Source: Agrypnia vestita (Eukaryota; Arthropoda; Insecta; Trichoptera; Phryganeidae). From it: a stretch of 64,000 nt of DNA. The notes under the pieces are model-generated. The model did no database searches and was not told the DNA's origin. It worked only from the letters and a program-made list of their open reading frames with translations. Shown here piece by piece: positions 32,531 to 44,964 of this stretch. The position numbers were made by a program, and so were the translations under genes. Where the stretch lies: assembly GCA_016648135.1 (NCBI GenBank), contig JADDOH010000470.1, positions 1 to 64,000 on the forward strand, read 5' to 3'. Positions within the stretch are counted from its first letter, which is position 1; every line of letters starts with the position of its first letter.

Positions 32531-33722
32531 CCCTAGAATGCTAACCTCCGTCGAATCGACGGGCATCGTAAAGAAAAATAGCGGTCCCTGTTTAACGGTG
32601 AATCTGAATGTTTTGCCTTAGCCAGCTTGGTCACCAGTGAGGTCGCTGCGCAGTGGCAAACGCATCGAGCAGATAAGTGTAGCTTTGCCCGTCGTTTCAA
32701 CGGATGGTTAGCTTTACCGTTAGTTTTTTTGTTTGAGTGTGCGAGTATATTTTTGACGTAAATTGTGTGCGTTATAGATTTTTATCATATCTTCATTAAA
32801 TAATGATGCTATATCGAAGTTAGTAAACCAAGAGTATAGTTCCGAAGACCAAGATGATGCGTCCAATAATGAGACTGAAAACTTTGTGCTGGAAGACGAT
32901 GTCCAAAGTGAATAAAATTATAGCCATCTAATTCCAAAGAAAGTCAAATGAGTACACCTCGAGACTTGTGTGTAATATCTCCAACTGTGTAATAAGTTCT
33001 TACAAGAAACTCCAGTACTCTTCCAGATTCCTCACAGATAAGCATCATTCAACTCCTCAAGGGAACATAGAGGTAATAACCAATTTGTTTAGTCTACCAC
33101 TGGGCTAGAAATTAATTTCACGCAAAGAATTTATGAAAACACTTCATTTGCGACTTGTGGAGCCTTAAATAAAGGCAATACCTACCTACCTGGTGAAAAC
33201 AACAAAGTCTACGCAAAAATGAAAGATAAAATCAGGAGCGTTCAATCAGCGCAATTATCCATTAGTCAAGACCAGCAATCATCAGACCAAGCTCTTTTTC
33301 GAGGATCGGAAAATGAAGAAGAGTTATTAACTTCTTCAAAACAAGAAGATCATAAAAGAAAAACGTGCGGGAGGTGCAAATACAATAAAAAAAATATATG
33401 ATTATTTGTGCCAAATGTAAGGTAGCGATATGTAATGAACATAAGATTGGTTTTTGTACCACATGCGCTAAATATAAATAACTTTTTTGCTATAATTACT
33501 TTTTTATATAATCTCATGTACCATAAAATGCCAAAATATAGAACGTTATATTATTTTTTACTGAAATTTTACTGTAGTTTTTAAATAAATAAATAAAGTT
33601 TTATTTATAAAACGTATTTTTTTAGAAAAACCTTTTCATCAACAATAATGTAAAATATAATTTGCATAAAGTTGATATATTTTGCTAAAAAAGTACCTTT
33701 TCAAGTACCCGTCGATTCGACG
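32531..33722 (+). mobile_element. piggyBac-like element, internally deleted
   Basis: TTAA at 32527-32530 is followed by CCCTAGAATG, the piggyBac-type start, and then by the palindrome CCGTCGAATCGACGG (32548-32562). Near the other end, CCCGTCGATTCGACGGA at about 33708-33724 is the inverted counterpart, but the outermost part with CTAGGG-TTAA is not recognisable, so the right end is damaged. Between them lie codons for the acidic N-terminus and for the C-terminal part of a piggyBac transposase with the middle missing. It inserted into the Jockey-like fragment. Confidence 0.85.
32800..33480 (+). pseudogene. piggyBac-like transposase remnants (N- and C-terminal)
   Basis: Near 32830-32920 the plus strand encodes EYSSEDQDDASNNETENFVL and EDDVQSE, the acidic N-terminal stretch of piggyBac transposases, then a stop. 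The DDE catalytic core is missing. From about 33112 SRKEFMKTLHLRL resumes the C-terminal part. Near 33360 CGRCKYNKK and, one frame over, IICAKCKVAICNEHKIGFCT follow: Cys pairs and a His in the order of the C-terminal cysteine-rich domain that binds DNA. At least two frameshifts are present, so no product is expected. Confidence 0.85.
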
Positions 33723-33725
33723 GAC

Positions 33726-36520
33726 TTATCAATAGAATCGAATTTTCTATATATATATATATATATATCTATATATTTATTGATATTTCAAAAGTATAAG
33801 TAGTGATAGTCTATGATAAAAAAAGATTTTTTGATGCATTTGGTTGGATGTGATTTCTTAATGCTCAATAGGCTAAGAGGATTTACTGTACAAATACATC
33901 ACCAAAACCAACCGGGCTTGCGAAAATTACGTAGATATGATGTAACCTCACCGGGAATGGAAGGAACCCCGCTAGAAGAAGTTAGCGTACTACGGACTGG
34001 GCTACGAGAATAATATACAGCACTATACCAGAATATAATACATAACTTATCAATATATCCATTTTTTTAAATGTAATTCATTCGATTTAGTATGATAATT
34101 AATGAATTATAGAAACCATCGAAACTGTATTACAAGTCGATGGTTTTATGCGCAATGCTTACAATTTAAAAAAAATGTTACGATATAAAAGTTGTACTAA
34201 ATTAGTTAAAAATAGTTATTTCCTTCATATCCTTTCTGTCGTTCATACTTATCTCAGTGAGTATATCTCGACGGTTTCTTCTCTAACATTATCTTCGCTT
34301 TCATTCGTTTTCTGAAAATATTTCATCCACCCTCATTACAATTTCTCCGTTCACTGACGGTGATTTCCGTATTTGACCATTCTTTTAAACGCATTTTGAA
34401 AATCTTTTACCTTCGAGTATTCATACCTATTTACGATTTAAATCTCAAGCCACTCTTTTCTCTTGACTAAAACCTTCTCGTAATATTTCATATTTTAAAT
34501 CAGTACTCTCAACTATTAGCGTAAAACTTATTTTTGTACACTGCTGAATTCAAACCTTAAAGTAAAAAATTAAACAAAACCCTTACATTACAAAAAAAAA
34601 ATACATTGCAGTTAAATTAGTTTCTTTTAAAGAGCATGAGCAAACTATCTACATTATTGAAATAATATTTTGGTATTTAAATTGAGGTAGGAACTTATAA
34701 ATAAATAAAATTAAATTTTACAATTCAAAATCATGCTTCTTATGAGAAAAATAAAATCTTTTGAATAATAATAATAATTTATAAATTAAATTTTAATAGC
34801 GCATATATTTAAACGTGTACCCACATATATGTAAGATAAAATATTATTTTATAATAATCGGATAACGATATGCTTACGTTATAATGGTATGGTACATGTT
34901 TATTTTTTTCTTACGGTAACACAATTCTTTACCTTATCAATTTTAAAAAGAATTATTTTTATTTTTTATACATTCATTCATACACATGAATGAAATTCAA
35001 TTTGTTTTATAATACAAAAACCAGTTTTTAATGAATTATTCATTACAATTTTTCATTAATATTTTTCTAATCTGTTTTTCTCAACCAATCAAGCTAGCCC
35101 GCTCGAAAACCATAATATATGAGAATAAACGGTAAAATATTATGGAAGTGAAAAGATTGAAAATACATCTTCTCGCTCACACCTCAAGGAAAATGTTCGG
35201 CTCTCCTTTGCCGACATAGGTACGTGCAGCTTGAGAAGTTGGTAATCGTTATATGACATAAAAATTTTCGGATGAAAATACTTTCATAATATTATGATCA
35301 TAGATTTTATGTGTTTAATTAAAACTCTTTCGTTCGAGGCAGTAAAATTACACGTGATATTTTCTTAATTGCTCGTAATGATAGCGAGGAGTCATTTCAG
35401 GCGTCAAAACTTTTACTCATTTAAAGTTTTTTTATGAGCGATAAAGAGAAATTTCTTTGCGGGATATTACAAAGTGTAAACATGAAAGTATGTGCATACC
35501 TTTTAGCCTAAAGTTTTATGTCAGAAAAAATCCATAAACCATAAATCATTTTTAAAAATACATTACGCCCGAACAAATCTTAAGTCACCAAATAATAATA
35601 TTTTTCAGCATGTCCTAAATGCAATATGCACAACATTGACTCAAGTTATAAATTAAAACTCCGATCAAAAAATATAACATTAAAAACTTTCTAATGGACC
35701 ACTTTACAGAGATGATACTAACATAAGAGGATGCGATTGAACAACGTCAAACGATTTTACTAAATATAATTAAAATCACATATGATAAGTAAAATTAATG
35801 ATTCAAAACAATTTTATCGTACGAAATTCTATTTTAGAATGCTGCAATAAGTAGAATTATAATTTCGAGCAATTAATGAAAGTATAATTTTTTTTTTTTA
35901 TATTTCGCTCTTGTAAATTATTTTTAAGCGTTTTTTATTTAGAATTTTATGTTTTACAAATATTTTAAATTTTGCAGGTTTCATTTAGAATATCTAAAAA
36001 AACCTTTTATTAAATTAATCTAAATAAGTGGCAAAGTGTTTTATTCAATTAATAAAATTGTTGAATTTTCATATTTGCCAAATAATCTGGATAACCAAGG
36101 TATAGAAAAGAATAGCAGAATTTCTTAGATAATTCTCATAATTATTTTAATTGTTTACATGTCAATGTTAGCAGATGTAGGTAATCAGTATATTGAAGCA
36201 TGAGTTTTACGTAAACATGTATTTATGAAAAAAGCGAAATTAAGTACGTATCTATAAATTATTGATAAATTAAATATGGAATAATGTTATCATAATTGCG
36301 ATAAATTCTGTCAGTTTTTTTATCATAAAATAAAATTTTGTGTCAGCTAAAGTAGAGGATGGTGAAGTTTTTTGGATTGATTGACACATTGAACTAAAGT
36401 AAGTTACGTTTTCAATAATAATTAACAGATTTGTTAAATTTAATTTTATTCAGTGTTTGGGTTCTGTAATTCGAAAATGTAAGACATTAATTTTAATCAT
36501 AAATTAATTGTAACGCTTTT
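33726..36520. other. AT-rich intronic stretch with (TA)n
   Basis: A (TA)n run lies at 33749-33772. The open frame at 33813-34013 has no domain I recognise. From 34020 onwards the DNA is strongly AT-rich with nothing recognisable. Confidence 0.5.
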
Positions 36521-36523
36521 GAT

Positions 36524-36990
36524 TTGAAGATTTCCGAAAATGTATCCGAGCAACCATGTAGCGCGGGCCGCATTTATCTCGCAATAATCATACTACCAAG
36601 TGATATTGTTACGTTCAATTCTGCAGACAGTTCAAATATTGCACCGCTTAGTGTTCCACTACGTGCATTTGCACTTTCATATTCGCAATTTAAATTATTA
36701 ATTAAATTCGAAATTGGTGCAGCACATATTGAGTCGGAATCCGGCACCATTTTGAGTCCAAATGGAATCTGCGCAGTCAAAATTTGCGGAATAGCAGTCA
36801 AAACGTATTCAATAAATTGTCGCTTTGCTGGAGTTGGACATACTCGTACAATCGTTTCGCTACTAATGGCGCTTTTAAAACGGCGCTACGAAGTATTTTC
36901 GTAATTAATTGACATTTGGAATCGGGAAAAATGTAACGTGGATGATTTTTCCAATGCGTGGAATCGGTCACGTCAATGAAGCTTTGCAAA
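36524..36990. other. Unrecognised open region of normal codon-like composition
   Basis: In an otherwise AT-rich intron this block is open for 126 codons on the plus strand (ATG at 36524, stop at 36902) with an even mix of codons; it encodes GRIYLAIIILPSDIVTF near the start and TRTIVSLLMALLKRRYEVFS at the end. The minus strand is also open in two overlapping pieces. No catalytic motif, signal peptide or known domain is evident on either strand, and no splice sites could be assigned with confidence. It may be a fragment of an unidentified mobile element or an open frame by chance. Confidence 0.3.
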
Positions 36991-36999
36991 ACACGCTTT

Positions 37000-38870
37000 G
37001 TTCATGGAAACGAAACGTCATGATATTATTTGGCCGTTTTATTGATTTTTACTTTTACCTTGCTTGTAAGAGTCCAAATTTTAATTTTATTTTATAAAAA
37101 TCCTGAAAAACTGAATTAATTGATTTAATAGTGTTAATTAAATTAATTTTTTTAACGTGTGGTTTCTTGTAAATGAAAATAAGTTAAAAGCATAATGAAA
37201 TTTTGTAAAACTGTTTTTTTTTCTTTCTATCAAAATTTAATGTTCAATTAAGAATTTGATTACTGATAATAAGATAATAATGAAAATATCTATCATAGTT
37301 GTTAGCGACATTAAAAATATTCAAAGTAAAAATACCTTTAATATTGCTGTTACATCTAATAATTATTATAGATGTCTCTCCAGTTTTCTGTTGTTTGTAA
37401 AACGACGAATCGATGAAATGGTAATTGTAACTAAAAAATAACGCACTATATTCATCAGTACCTACCTACCTTTCAAAAATTATAAAAGGAAATAAAATTC
37501 CAGTTTCAATTAACGGTTTGTTAAATATAATAATTTAAACATTCTGTTGCGGTCGCGGCGGTGGGAAGCAAAGGAAATACTTTATCAAAAATTGAATACA
37601 ATAACAAAAAGTCACTGAACATCGAAATTAAATGGTGCAATGTTCCATAATACATACTAATTTTGCACTAGTCACTCGTCTGTGGAACACTTTAAATTCG
37701 TCTTCTAGAACAATCGTCGAAATCTGTCTGTGGATGTCGTTTCTATTCATTCATTTTCACTAATAGAATACTCCTCGCACTCGATTACGTGTGGTTCTTC
37801 TTTTTAGGATTTAGGATTTAGGATTTCGTGATAATATAGAATTGAATATTCAACCAACTATATAATTATACATTTAGTATGGTAGTTTACAATTATAAAG
37901 TTGGTTAAAAATAAGAACATTTTCTCAAGAAAAAAATTTTTATGCAGATAACTCCCTTGACGTTTGTTATCTACTTGATGTCATTTGATTTAAAAATAAA
38001 CAGAAATTGTTGACCTTTTATAAAGGTAATTGTGTGTGTATCGCGTTTGACATCTCTGCAGTGACGATGCCGTGAAAAGCCACGAGTAAAAACTAACGCT
38101 ACCTCAACGACTTAATCGTGTTATATTCCTTTGTAAAAACTTCGCATCACCTCGAGAATGCAATTATCTAATAATCCAAGAGATAGTTTGTTTATTATTC
38201 AAAAAATTTCTCGATTTTTTCTGTAGCGAAGTATTTTGTAGGGACTATTAATTCCGTAATGGAAAATAGCTTCTCATTTTTTTAAATAAACCATCCGCAT
38301 ACCTGATGCATGGAGTATGGATGGAACACCTACATATGTACATAATCTATATATTTTTAAGTAATTAAAAGTTTACTTTTTTGTTATCAAATCTTATTAA
38401 TTTTATTTATTAATTAATTTGAATACTGACAAAACTCACGGATAAAAAATATATATAAAAGGATAGGTATACAGGAATGAGGATTGAATAAAAGAGTAAA
38501 AGTGTATCAGAATACATGTGAATATGCAAAAAGGACTACCTCTAATATTTGGGTCCCTTCAGTGTTCGATATACGTAATTAAAAGACATTAAACATATCG
38601 CGCATGTTTTATTACTTTTAAACTTGCCTAGTGTAAATGAGCGGATATAGTTTCGAAAAGTTTCACAGCTTTTAATAGGAAAAGTGCGGTTTAAATATCA
38701 CAGTAGGTTGTAAATTTATTAAGCAAAGCAGACATCTCTATGCACTATTATATGATTCGGAAGTCGATGAATCAGTTTTGCCTGAAGATAGTGAACTGTT
38801 ATATTGTTTGCTGTAACGTGTGTATTTTCAGTGAACATTTACCTCTGCATATGTTTTACAAGCGTTTTAT
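37000..38870. other. AT-rich intronic stretch, nothing recognised
   Basis: A short tandem of TAGGATT (three units) occurs at about 37806. No gene is supported. Confidence 0.5.
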
Positions 38871-38871
38871 A

Positions 38872-39010
38872 TCGCGGCTCGCATCAGCGTCGCGCGACAT
38901 TTGCGTCATCGGCCGGTGCATGTCGGCCGCAATCAGCGCCGCCGCACCGCGCCCGTCCGCCCGTCCGCCCGTCGGCGCATCTAATGGATGCACTTTCCTC
39001 ATTTTTCAAT
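38872..39010. promoter_or_regulatory. GC-rich island
   Basis: A sharp GC peak with many CpG and a CCCGTCCG-type tandem near 38950. Overlapping open frames on the plus strand are compositional. It may be a conserved noncoding element of the host gene; this is inference. Confidence 0.3.
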
Positions 39011-40375
39011 CGCGATGATTGATTGAGAGCATTTTCACTGTGATGACACAGATTTGTAGGAAATATGTTTCATCCATTTTGCCGTACTGATGACTAAATT
39101 ATTTTGCTGGAAATAGCCAATCTATTTCCTCTTACCTTTTTCAATCTATCTTTTCTCACCTCTTTGCGTCCAAAGCCATAATATAAAAAAAATATTTTTT
39201 TTCTTGTGGTAGAATAAAATTAATTTAGCGCTATTTATTATCCTCGTCTATAGGTAGGGGAGACTGGGACATTTGTTCCCCCTTTTTATTTCTTACCTCT
39301 TACTATCTCCTATCCCCTATTGTATAAATTTCAAATGCCTTTATACTCAAAGACGTGGAATTCAATTGGGGATACTTGGTATAATAACCATTTACATTGG
39401 TTTACAAATTTTGTAACTATCCCACCGACAGTAGACGAAAGGAATAGTACCAAATGTCCCATATACCTATATGTGAGACTTGATCCTCATACTCTGGATG
39501 ACTTACTTGATCTGGGGGGAGCATATCTCCCATATTTTAGGGACACATTACGTTAGGTAGGTATGCAATTAAATGTGTTGAAATTGTTATTGTGTTCATT
39601 AAACTAACTTTTAACAACATCTTTACTTTTCGATTATCATTTTAATTACCTGAGTACGCAATTCCTTAGTAATTTCTGCTTACAGCTGACTTTTTATCGA
39701 TCGGTCTTCTTTCTTGAGCTTCTTTTCTCATCCCAAAAGAAAAGAAAAAATCAATAAGGGACACTTCTCTCTCTTCAGGAAGTCTTCTATAAAAATTTGT
39801 ACCAAGTGTCAACCAAGGTTAAGGAGAGAAAATGTTATTTATAAAAAATTCTATTTTGACTTCCTTCTTTTTCCGTGCTAAATTGAATACTGCGTAAATA
39901 TTGACTTGTATCGGAGACTTAACCACCACTAACATATTTTATAAATAACCTTTTAATCAAAATAAAACATAATGAAAAATATGTGTCTTCAGAAACAAAC
40001 ACCAAACCGTCCGCCATCTGTACAATTGTCAAGTCTGACTGATATAACTACATTAAAAAGTTAGCGGGTACAACGGACTATTAATATTGCAACTTAAGTA
40101 TAATGTAATGTTCCTAGTCTTCCCTACGTCCCCTTGTATGAGAATCGGGGACCTAAAATTTTTTCATCGGTGTCCCGACAATTACGTGTTAAATAACTGC
40201 GCACCGACAATAATGTGCAATACAAATGTAAATAAAAAGTAACCCATAAAAAACAAGTTGTTACAATACTCCATTTCTCATTTTCGGTTTTCGTGTCTAC
40301 CATATGCATCGGAATCTTCATTCAACTTGTATGAAAAAACCATTAAAATTTTGAAAAATTCAAAATTATGCTATA
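39011..40375. other. Intronic stretch, nothing recognised
   Basis: Contains GGGGAGACTGGGACATTTGT at about 39257 and a related TGTCCC-containing part, resembling dispersed insect repeats. The open frame at 39320-39556 has no domain. Confidence 0.4.
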
Positions 40376-40550
40376 AATATTATTATTTTTTTGACTAAAA
40401 TTTAATAGATCTTCTTGATCGTCGCCACAAGTTTCAGCTCGATTGGATCACGGGAAAAGGGTTAAAAATCGATTCAAAGTTTTTTCGACGGCAAGCAAGC
40501 AGACACCACGAGTTAATATAAAGGGAGTATAATAAGGACATTAATTCCCA
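40376..40550 (+). mobile_element. LINE/SINE-like 3' end
   Basis: The block CAAGTTTCAGCTCGATTGGA, then ACGGGAAAAGGGTTAAAAAT, then CAAGCAAGCAGACACC and GAGTTAATATAAAGGGAGTA has the layout of a common arthropod retroelement tail. No coding part is attached. Confidence 0.5.
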
Positions 40551-41548
40551 TGTATTTCATTTTAATAGTGTTTAACAAAGTTTAAAACTTAACAATGACT
40601 TTAATATTTGAATCAATCATTTTAGCATAACGATGGTGTATATTTAACAAGGAAAAAAAAAAAAGAAAATAAAATTCGTCGTTTTTCAACCATTTTTTCT
40701 TTAATATGTTCTATTATTGAAGACGAACATTTTCGTTGATTGCTTGGCCAAATTTCCACCATTATTAGTAGACAATATGTAGGTTAGGTTAGGCTAAAAC
40801 TCTTAGGTATGGTTAGGTTAGGTAGGACTATAGGTTAGGTTAAATTTCCATTATATTAAGTGAACTAAAGGTTTGGTTATGGAAACTTATTTATTTAATT
40901 ATATTTAATTTTTCACTTTTTTTCTGTACGCTATTGTTTGTACTTAATTATCTGCGCACAGTTGTCCCCCTGCTACTTGACCATTCTAGGCCCAATCTGT
41001 CTTCATACGAAACGACTGGGGCAACTCACCGGACACATTCCCTCCACATTTACATAGAAGTTACATCTTGGCGTCCAATACTCTAGCATTCGCAAGACGT
41101 GTCCAAGTCATCTTAATTGAGACCTTTCCGTGTGTTAGCAGCTCTATTCCTCTCTTTCTTATGTCGGTATTTCTCGGTCCAGTAATGCTACTAAGGGTTT
41201 TTTAATGTTATTTAGGATTCACAAGCCACTGCGTCACAAAGTTGACTGCGCCCGCAATTTGTGCCGATTACCTACGTATCCCTCTCGTGCCAAAAAGAGG
41301 GGATTTGTTTAAATAATGTTGTTTAAAAAAATCTTACATCTATCTTCCATCTATTTATCCCACGTAACGATCCTATTAATTTTCCACTGTACCGAATTAT
41401 TTCTGTTATATAGGCGTTTCAAATCCGGCTTATTTTATCTGACAGTCAGATTTTTTAACATTCACGGATTGAAATGAGGAAAACATTTATTTTGAAGAAT
41501 CTCTAAGAGGTATAAAAATATGTGATGAGAATTGCGATCAACTTAACA
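40551..41548. other. Intronic stretch with TTAGG-like repeats
   Basis: At 40779-40845 GGTTAGGTTAGG occurs three times with spacers. TTAGG is the insect telomere repeat, but the short broken runs point to an internal repeat. No gene is supported. Confidence 0.5.
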
Positions 41549-41691
41549 GTGAATTAGTTTATATATTCAAGAACACATTCATATTTGTGAAGTTGTAATT
41601 TTTCAGAACAAAGTTCTGTGAAATATTTAATAACCAAATTAATTAAGCAATTAGAAAGACATACAGAAAAATCTAATTCACGAAAAATTTA

Positions 41692-41766
41692 GGTTACTAC
41701 TGGGATTCGAACCCAGGTCACCTCCTTTCCGGGGCCGGTGCTCTTGACCACTAAGCTATAGCAACC
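41692..41766 (-). ncRNA. tRNA-like SINE head, copy 1
   Basis: On the minus strand the acceptor stem (GGTTGCT with AGTAACC), a D stem and a perfect T arm (CTGGG/CCCAG) can be drawn and the length is 75, but no anticodon stem forms. It is therefore a polymerase III promoter of tRNA origin, not a working tRNA. Confidence 0.75.
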
Positions 41767-42097
41767 CTCTATGTTTCCGTGAATATATCGACCTTATATG
41801 TAGTTCTTATTTTTATTAATTGATTAATTTTTATTTTTGTCCATAGAGCAATCCACTTTTTTGATACGGTAGTTGAAATTACTTTGCAATGCCACCGCTA
41901 GATGGACGCCATGATTAATTGAATAATTCATTTTTATTTGGACATACATTTATACAACAGATATTATATATTCAAGAACACATTCATATTTGTGAAGTTG
42001 TAATTTTTCAGAACAAAGTTCTGTGAAATATTTAATAACCAAATTAATTAATCAATTAGAAAGACATACAGAAAAATCTAATTCACGAAAAAATTTA

Positions 42098-42172
42098 GGT
42101 TACTACTGGGATTCGAACCCAGGTCACCTCCTTTCCGGGGCCGGTGCTCTTGACCACTAAGCTATAGCAACC
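42098..42172 (-). ncRNA. tRNA-like SINE head, copy 2
   Basis: Identical in layout to copy 1. The 3' half of the same head recurs on the plus strand at 42252-42283. Confidence 0.75.
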
Positions 42173-42353
42173 CTCTATGTTTCCGTGAATATATCGACCT
42201 TATATGTAGTTCTTATTTTTATTAATTGATTAATTTTTATTTTTGTCCATCAGGTGACCTGGGTTCGAATCCCAGTAGTAACCTAAATTTTTTCGTGAAT
42301 TAGATTTTTCTGTATGTCTTTCTAATTGATTAATTAATTTGGTGAATTAGTTT

Positions 42354-42780
42354 GTTCACGATTGACCTCCGCGGATCCGCCGCGGCGTCACTCTGCGCCT
42401 TGCGGATTAATTGGTCGGCGATGTGCAGAGATGCATAAATGGTTCCGGGCCACAATACTTTGTTGATCTATCAATTAACTTTGATTTTTCGATTAGCCTT
42501 TTTCCACAATTCCGGATACGGCCATATTTTATTCGTCCGCGAATTCAATAATTGGTTGCGTTTGATAAATCACTGGAGCAGAAGTTTGCGGAATGGAACA
42601 ATTTTGTTCGGACGTTACGGTGTGGTATTAGTTTTTGTATTATTATTTTGCCTGTTAATTTGAATTTTTTTCAAATTGTTGTGCTGATGTTATCACATTT
42701 TTATTTTAAATCCTATTTATCTCAACAATATGGAGGCAGTTTTTTTAAATTTTGTTTTTAAAATCAATTATATGTTTTTT
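42354..42780. other. Stretch with a GC-rich start
   Basis: A GC-rich part (GATCCGCCGCGGCGTCACTC near 42372) grades into AT-rich DNA. Overlapping plus frames at 42439-42761 have no domain. It may be noncoding regulatory DNA. Confidence 0.3.
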
Positions 42781-42789
42781 CACTTAAGA

Positions 42790-43430
42790 TTATTGTCTAT
42801 TACGATTCCAATGTATTTAATATTATCTTTTTCTTCAATTGATGGACAATTGTCATTGAAGTCTCTTTGAATACACGTACTTTTACGAATTTAAATATTA
42901 ATTTCGAGTTGTATTTTCTTTTTTGAATAGCAAAGCGGAGAAAATATGTTTTATCAGTATTAATTGATAACAACTTTTCATCCGAGCATTTTTTTACAGT
43001 ATTCACATCTTCATTTGCTATAGTATTGGCCTCAGTCCACGTTTTTTTTATTAATTATTACAACCTTATCGTCTGCATAAGAAACTATTTGGCCATGTAA
43101 TTTCAGTTCAATTATCATTGGAGTATAAAATAAATAACAATGGTCCAATTAGTGTATGCCGAAATCTATGGTTTCTGATGTACTATTGGGTCCATTTATT
43201 TTTACTTTTTGTTTTTGGTATATTAAATAGCGTTTTTGGTATGTTAAATAGTCAAAATCTATGGTTTCTGATGTGCTATTGTGTCCATTTATTTTTACTT
43301 TTTGTTTTTGGTATGTTTAATAGCTTTTTAGCCATAAAAGAGCATTAACATCAAAACATATATTTTTAAATTTCTTTTTAAGACGCTGTCAAAGGCTTTT
43401 CTTAAGTCTATATTCTTCTCCGAAATACGC
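42790..43430 (-). pseudogene. Jockey/CR1-like reverse transcriptase relic
   Basis: On the minus strand NIDLRKAFDSV (RT motif A) lies near 43385-43418, and GQIVSYADDKVVI (motif C; YADD at 43068-43079) lies about 300 bases further on. INTDKTYFLRFAI and a C-terminal part follow to 42800. Between the two motifs the normal sequence is replaced by a tandem duplication (below). Stops and frameshifts abound. Confidence 0.7.
43163..43324. repeat. Tandem duplication of about 93 bp in the RT relic
   Basis: AAATCTATGGTTTCTGATGT begins both units (43163 and 43256), and GTTTTTGGTAT...TTAAATAG ends both. Few differences separate the two, so the duplication is younger than the decay of the reverse transcriptase. 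Confidence 0.85.
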
Positions 43431-44140
43431 AGTTAAAAATTTATTTATACTTTTTACGATGAAAAAATCTGACGAAAAGGCGAACAGATGCCCGATTTCG
43501 CATCTCAAGTCAAACTTCAAACAGCTCACCTGTAAAACTGATTTTTTGTGGATGTCTTAGTTCACATAGGGATCGTCGATTTCTCGTACATCAGATGCAG
43601 ATCATTCATTTGGCTGCATACGTTAAAATGTGGATGAGCATTACTTTTAATTATTTTAAATCAAACACATTTTAAAAATATGGACCGAAAGTGAAATAAA
43701 TTCAAAAATAAACGCTTAAAAAACTGCATTTTAAGTTGAGCCACTTAAGCTTTTCTTCGCTGCTTTAGCCCTCTAAAACAAGACGGCGGCTCCGTCATGC
43801 CATCCGTATATTTCATGTGTTAAAACGACATGTAAAATGCATACGGGAGGTATAAACGACTTTATTGCGTCATAACAGAGGCTACATAAACATATAATGT
43901 ACCTTGAAACGTCTACCGAATATGGGCCTAAGCGTGAATACAATGCTTTCATGGCAAAAACATGCCATATGTCAATAACATTCAGATTTCTAAGATAGAT
44001 TATAGAAAGCTTATTTTTAATATGATTTCATAGAATTTATTCGCTGCATTATTTAAATAAAAATAAAAATACGATTATTTTTCGTCGAAATGCTTACACC
44101 GAGAAACAATGGTAATACAAATTTATTTAAATATTTTTAT
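43431..44140. other. Intronic stretch, nothing recognised
   Basis: No supported gene, RNA or repeat boundary. Confidence 0.5.
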
Positions 44141-44740
44141 ACTAGATGTAACCCCTCAAAAAAGATGGTACTTGTACATGTCGGTTCCTAAAGAATAAGT
44201 ATTTACCTATTTATAGCCGACACCCATGAAATAGTAATAACGTATTTTATCAAACTATTTAAACACTTTTTTATATTTGCAGTTAAAGGTACTATTTTAA
44301 ACCCTGGTGACTGTGCTGGGCGGAACATGAAATGGTTCGCGTTTCTGGCCTTTAATTTTGAGCTTTTAGCCGTGAATTTGAAAGAAATTTAGGATCTTAC
44401 ACGAAGTTACGGGGACAGACGGACAGATAACGAAATTATTATGTTTGATTAACTGTACAAAGTGAAAAATCGCGGGACATAATAATTGCAGGATTTTTAA
44501 GCTGATTTTTTTTTTAATTGACTTTATTCACTTAAATCAAAGAGTAAACAATAATGCAAAAATCAAGACCGTGTAATTTCGACCCTTGCGTGTTGGTTAA
44601 ACTGCGCTCTGATTACGTGTCACACTCTAATTGTCTAAAATTGTATTTCCAGCAAGTTATAGACGTAACAGACTGACAGACGGTAAAATAATTATATTTT
44701 GATTAATTCCCGTAATCAGAGTGTTAATTAGTGCATAATA
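44141..44740 (+). repeat. Fragments of a dispersed repeat family
   Basis: GGTTCCTAAAGAATAAGTAT near 44180 resembles the 125-bp units. GACAGACGGACAGATAACGA (44413) and the block GTGTCACACTCTAATTGTCT with CAGCAAGTTATAGACG (44618-44680) recur, diverged, at 47500-47610. These look like several broken copies of one family. Confidence 0.45.
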
Positions 44741-44964
44741 TATAAATACAAATTCAGTCAAAAAAATGATTTAAGATAAATGTAACTGTAGATAGCGAGA
44801 TAGTTCGAGAACGTTATTTGTATAGTTTATTCAGTTTATAATTTCTTCATCATTCTCCATACTCGAGAAATGCGCTGGACTTTTACGATTGTGGTAAAGT
44901 ATTAATAGAAACATAAAATCCAATGACAGGAGATCCCGACTTCGTTAGAAAGCGTAATGTTTCG

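Larger units (their letters stand above)
41549..42353. mobile_element. Three-part tRNA-derived SINE array with 12-bp duplication
   Basis: GTGAATTAGTTT flanks the whole block (41549-41560 and 42342-42353). Inside are a SINE in minus orientation (41561-41844), a 121-bp spacer, a second minus copy (41966-42250) almost identical to the first, and a partial plus-strand copy (42251-42341) meeting it head-on. Each full copy has a 75-base tRNA-like head with A box TAGCTTAGTGG and B box GGTTCGAATCC, then a body containing TAGATTTTTCTGTATGTCTT. The two outer ends and the single flanking duplication suggest that the array was inserted as one unit. Confidence 0.75.

Noticed and set aside
40779..40845. 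Telomeric TTAGG array
   Set aside because: Only short broken GGTTAGG runs within intronic DNA; a telomere or telomere-targeted element would show long perfect arrays. The same applies to 47005-47046.
41692..42172. Two possible tRNA genes of 75 bases
   Set aside because: Acceptor, D and T arms fit and both pol III boxes are perfect, but no anticodon stem forms and the sequence is part of a repeated SINE with a body and flanking duplication.
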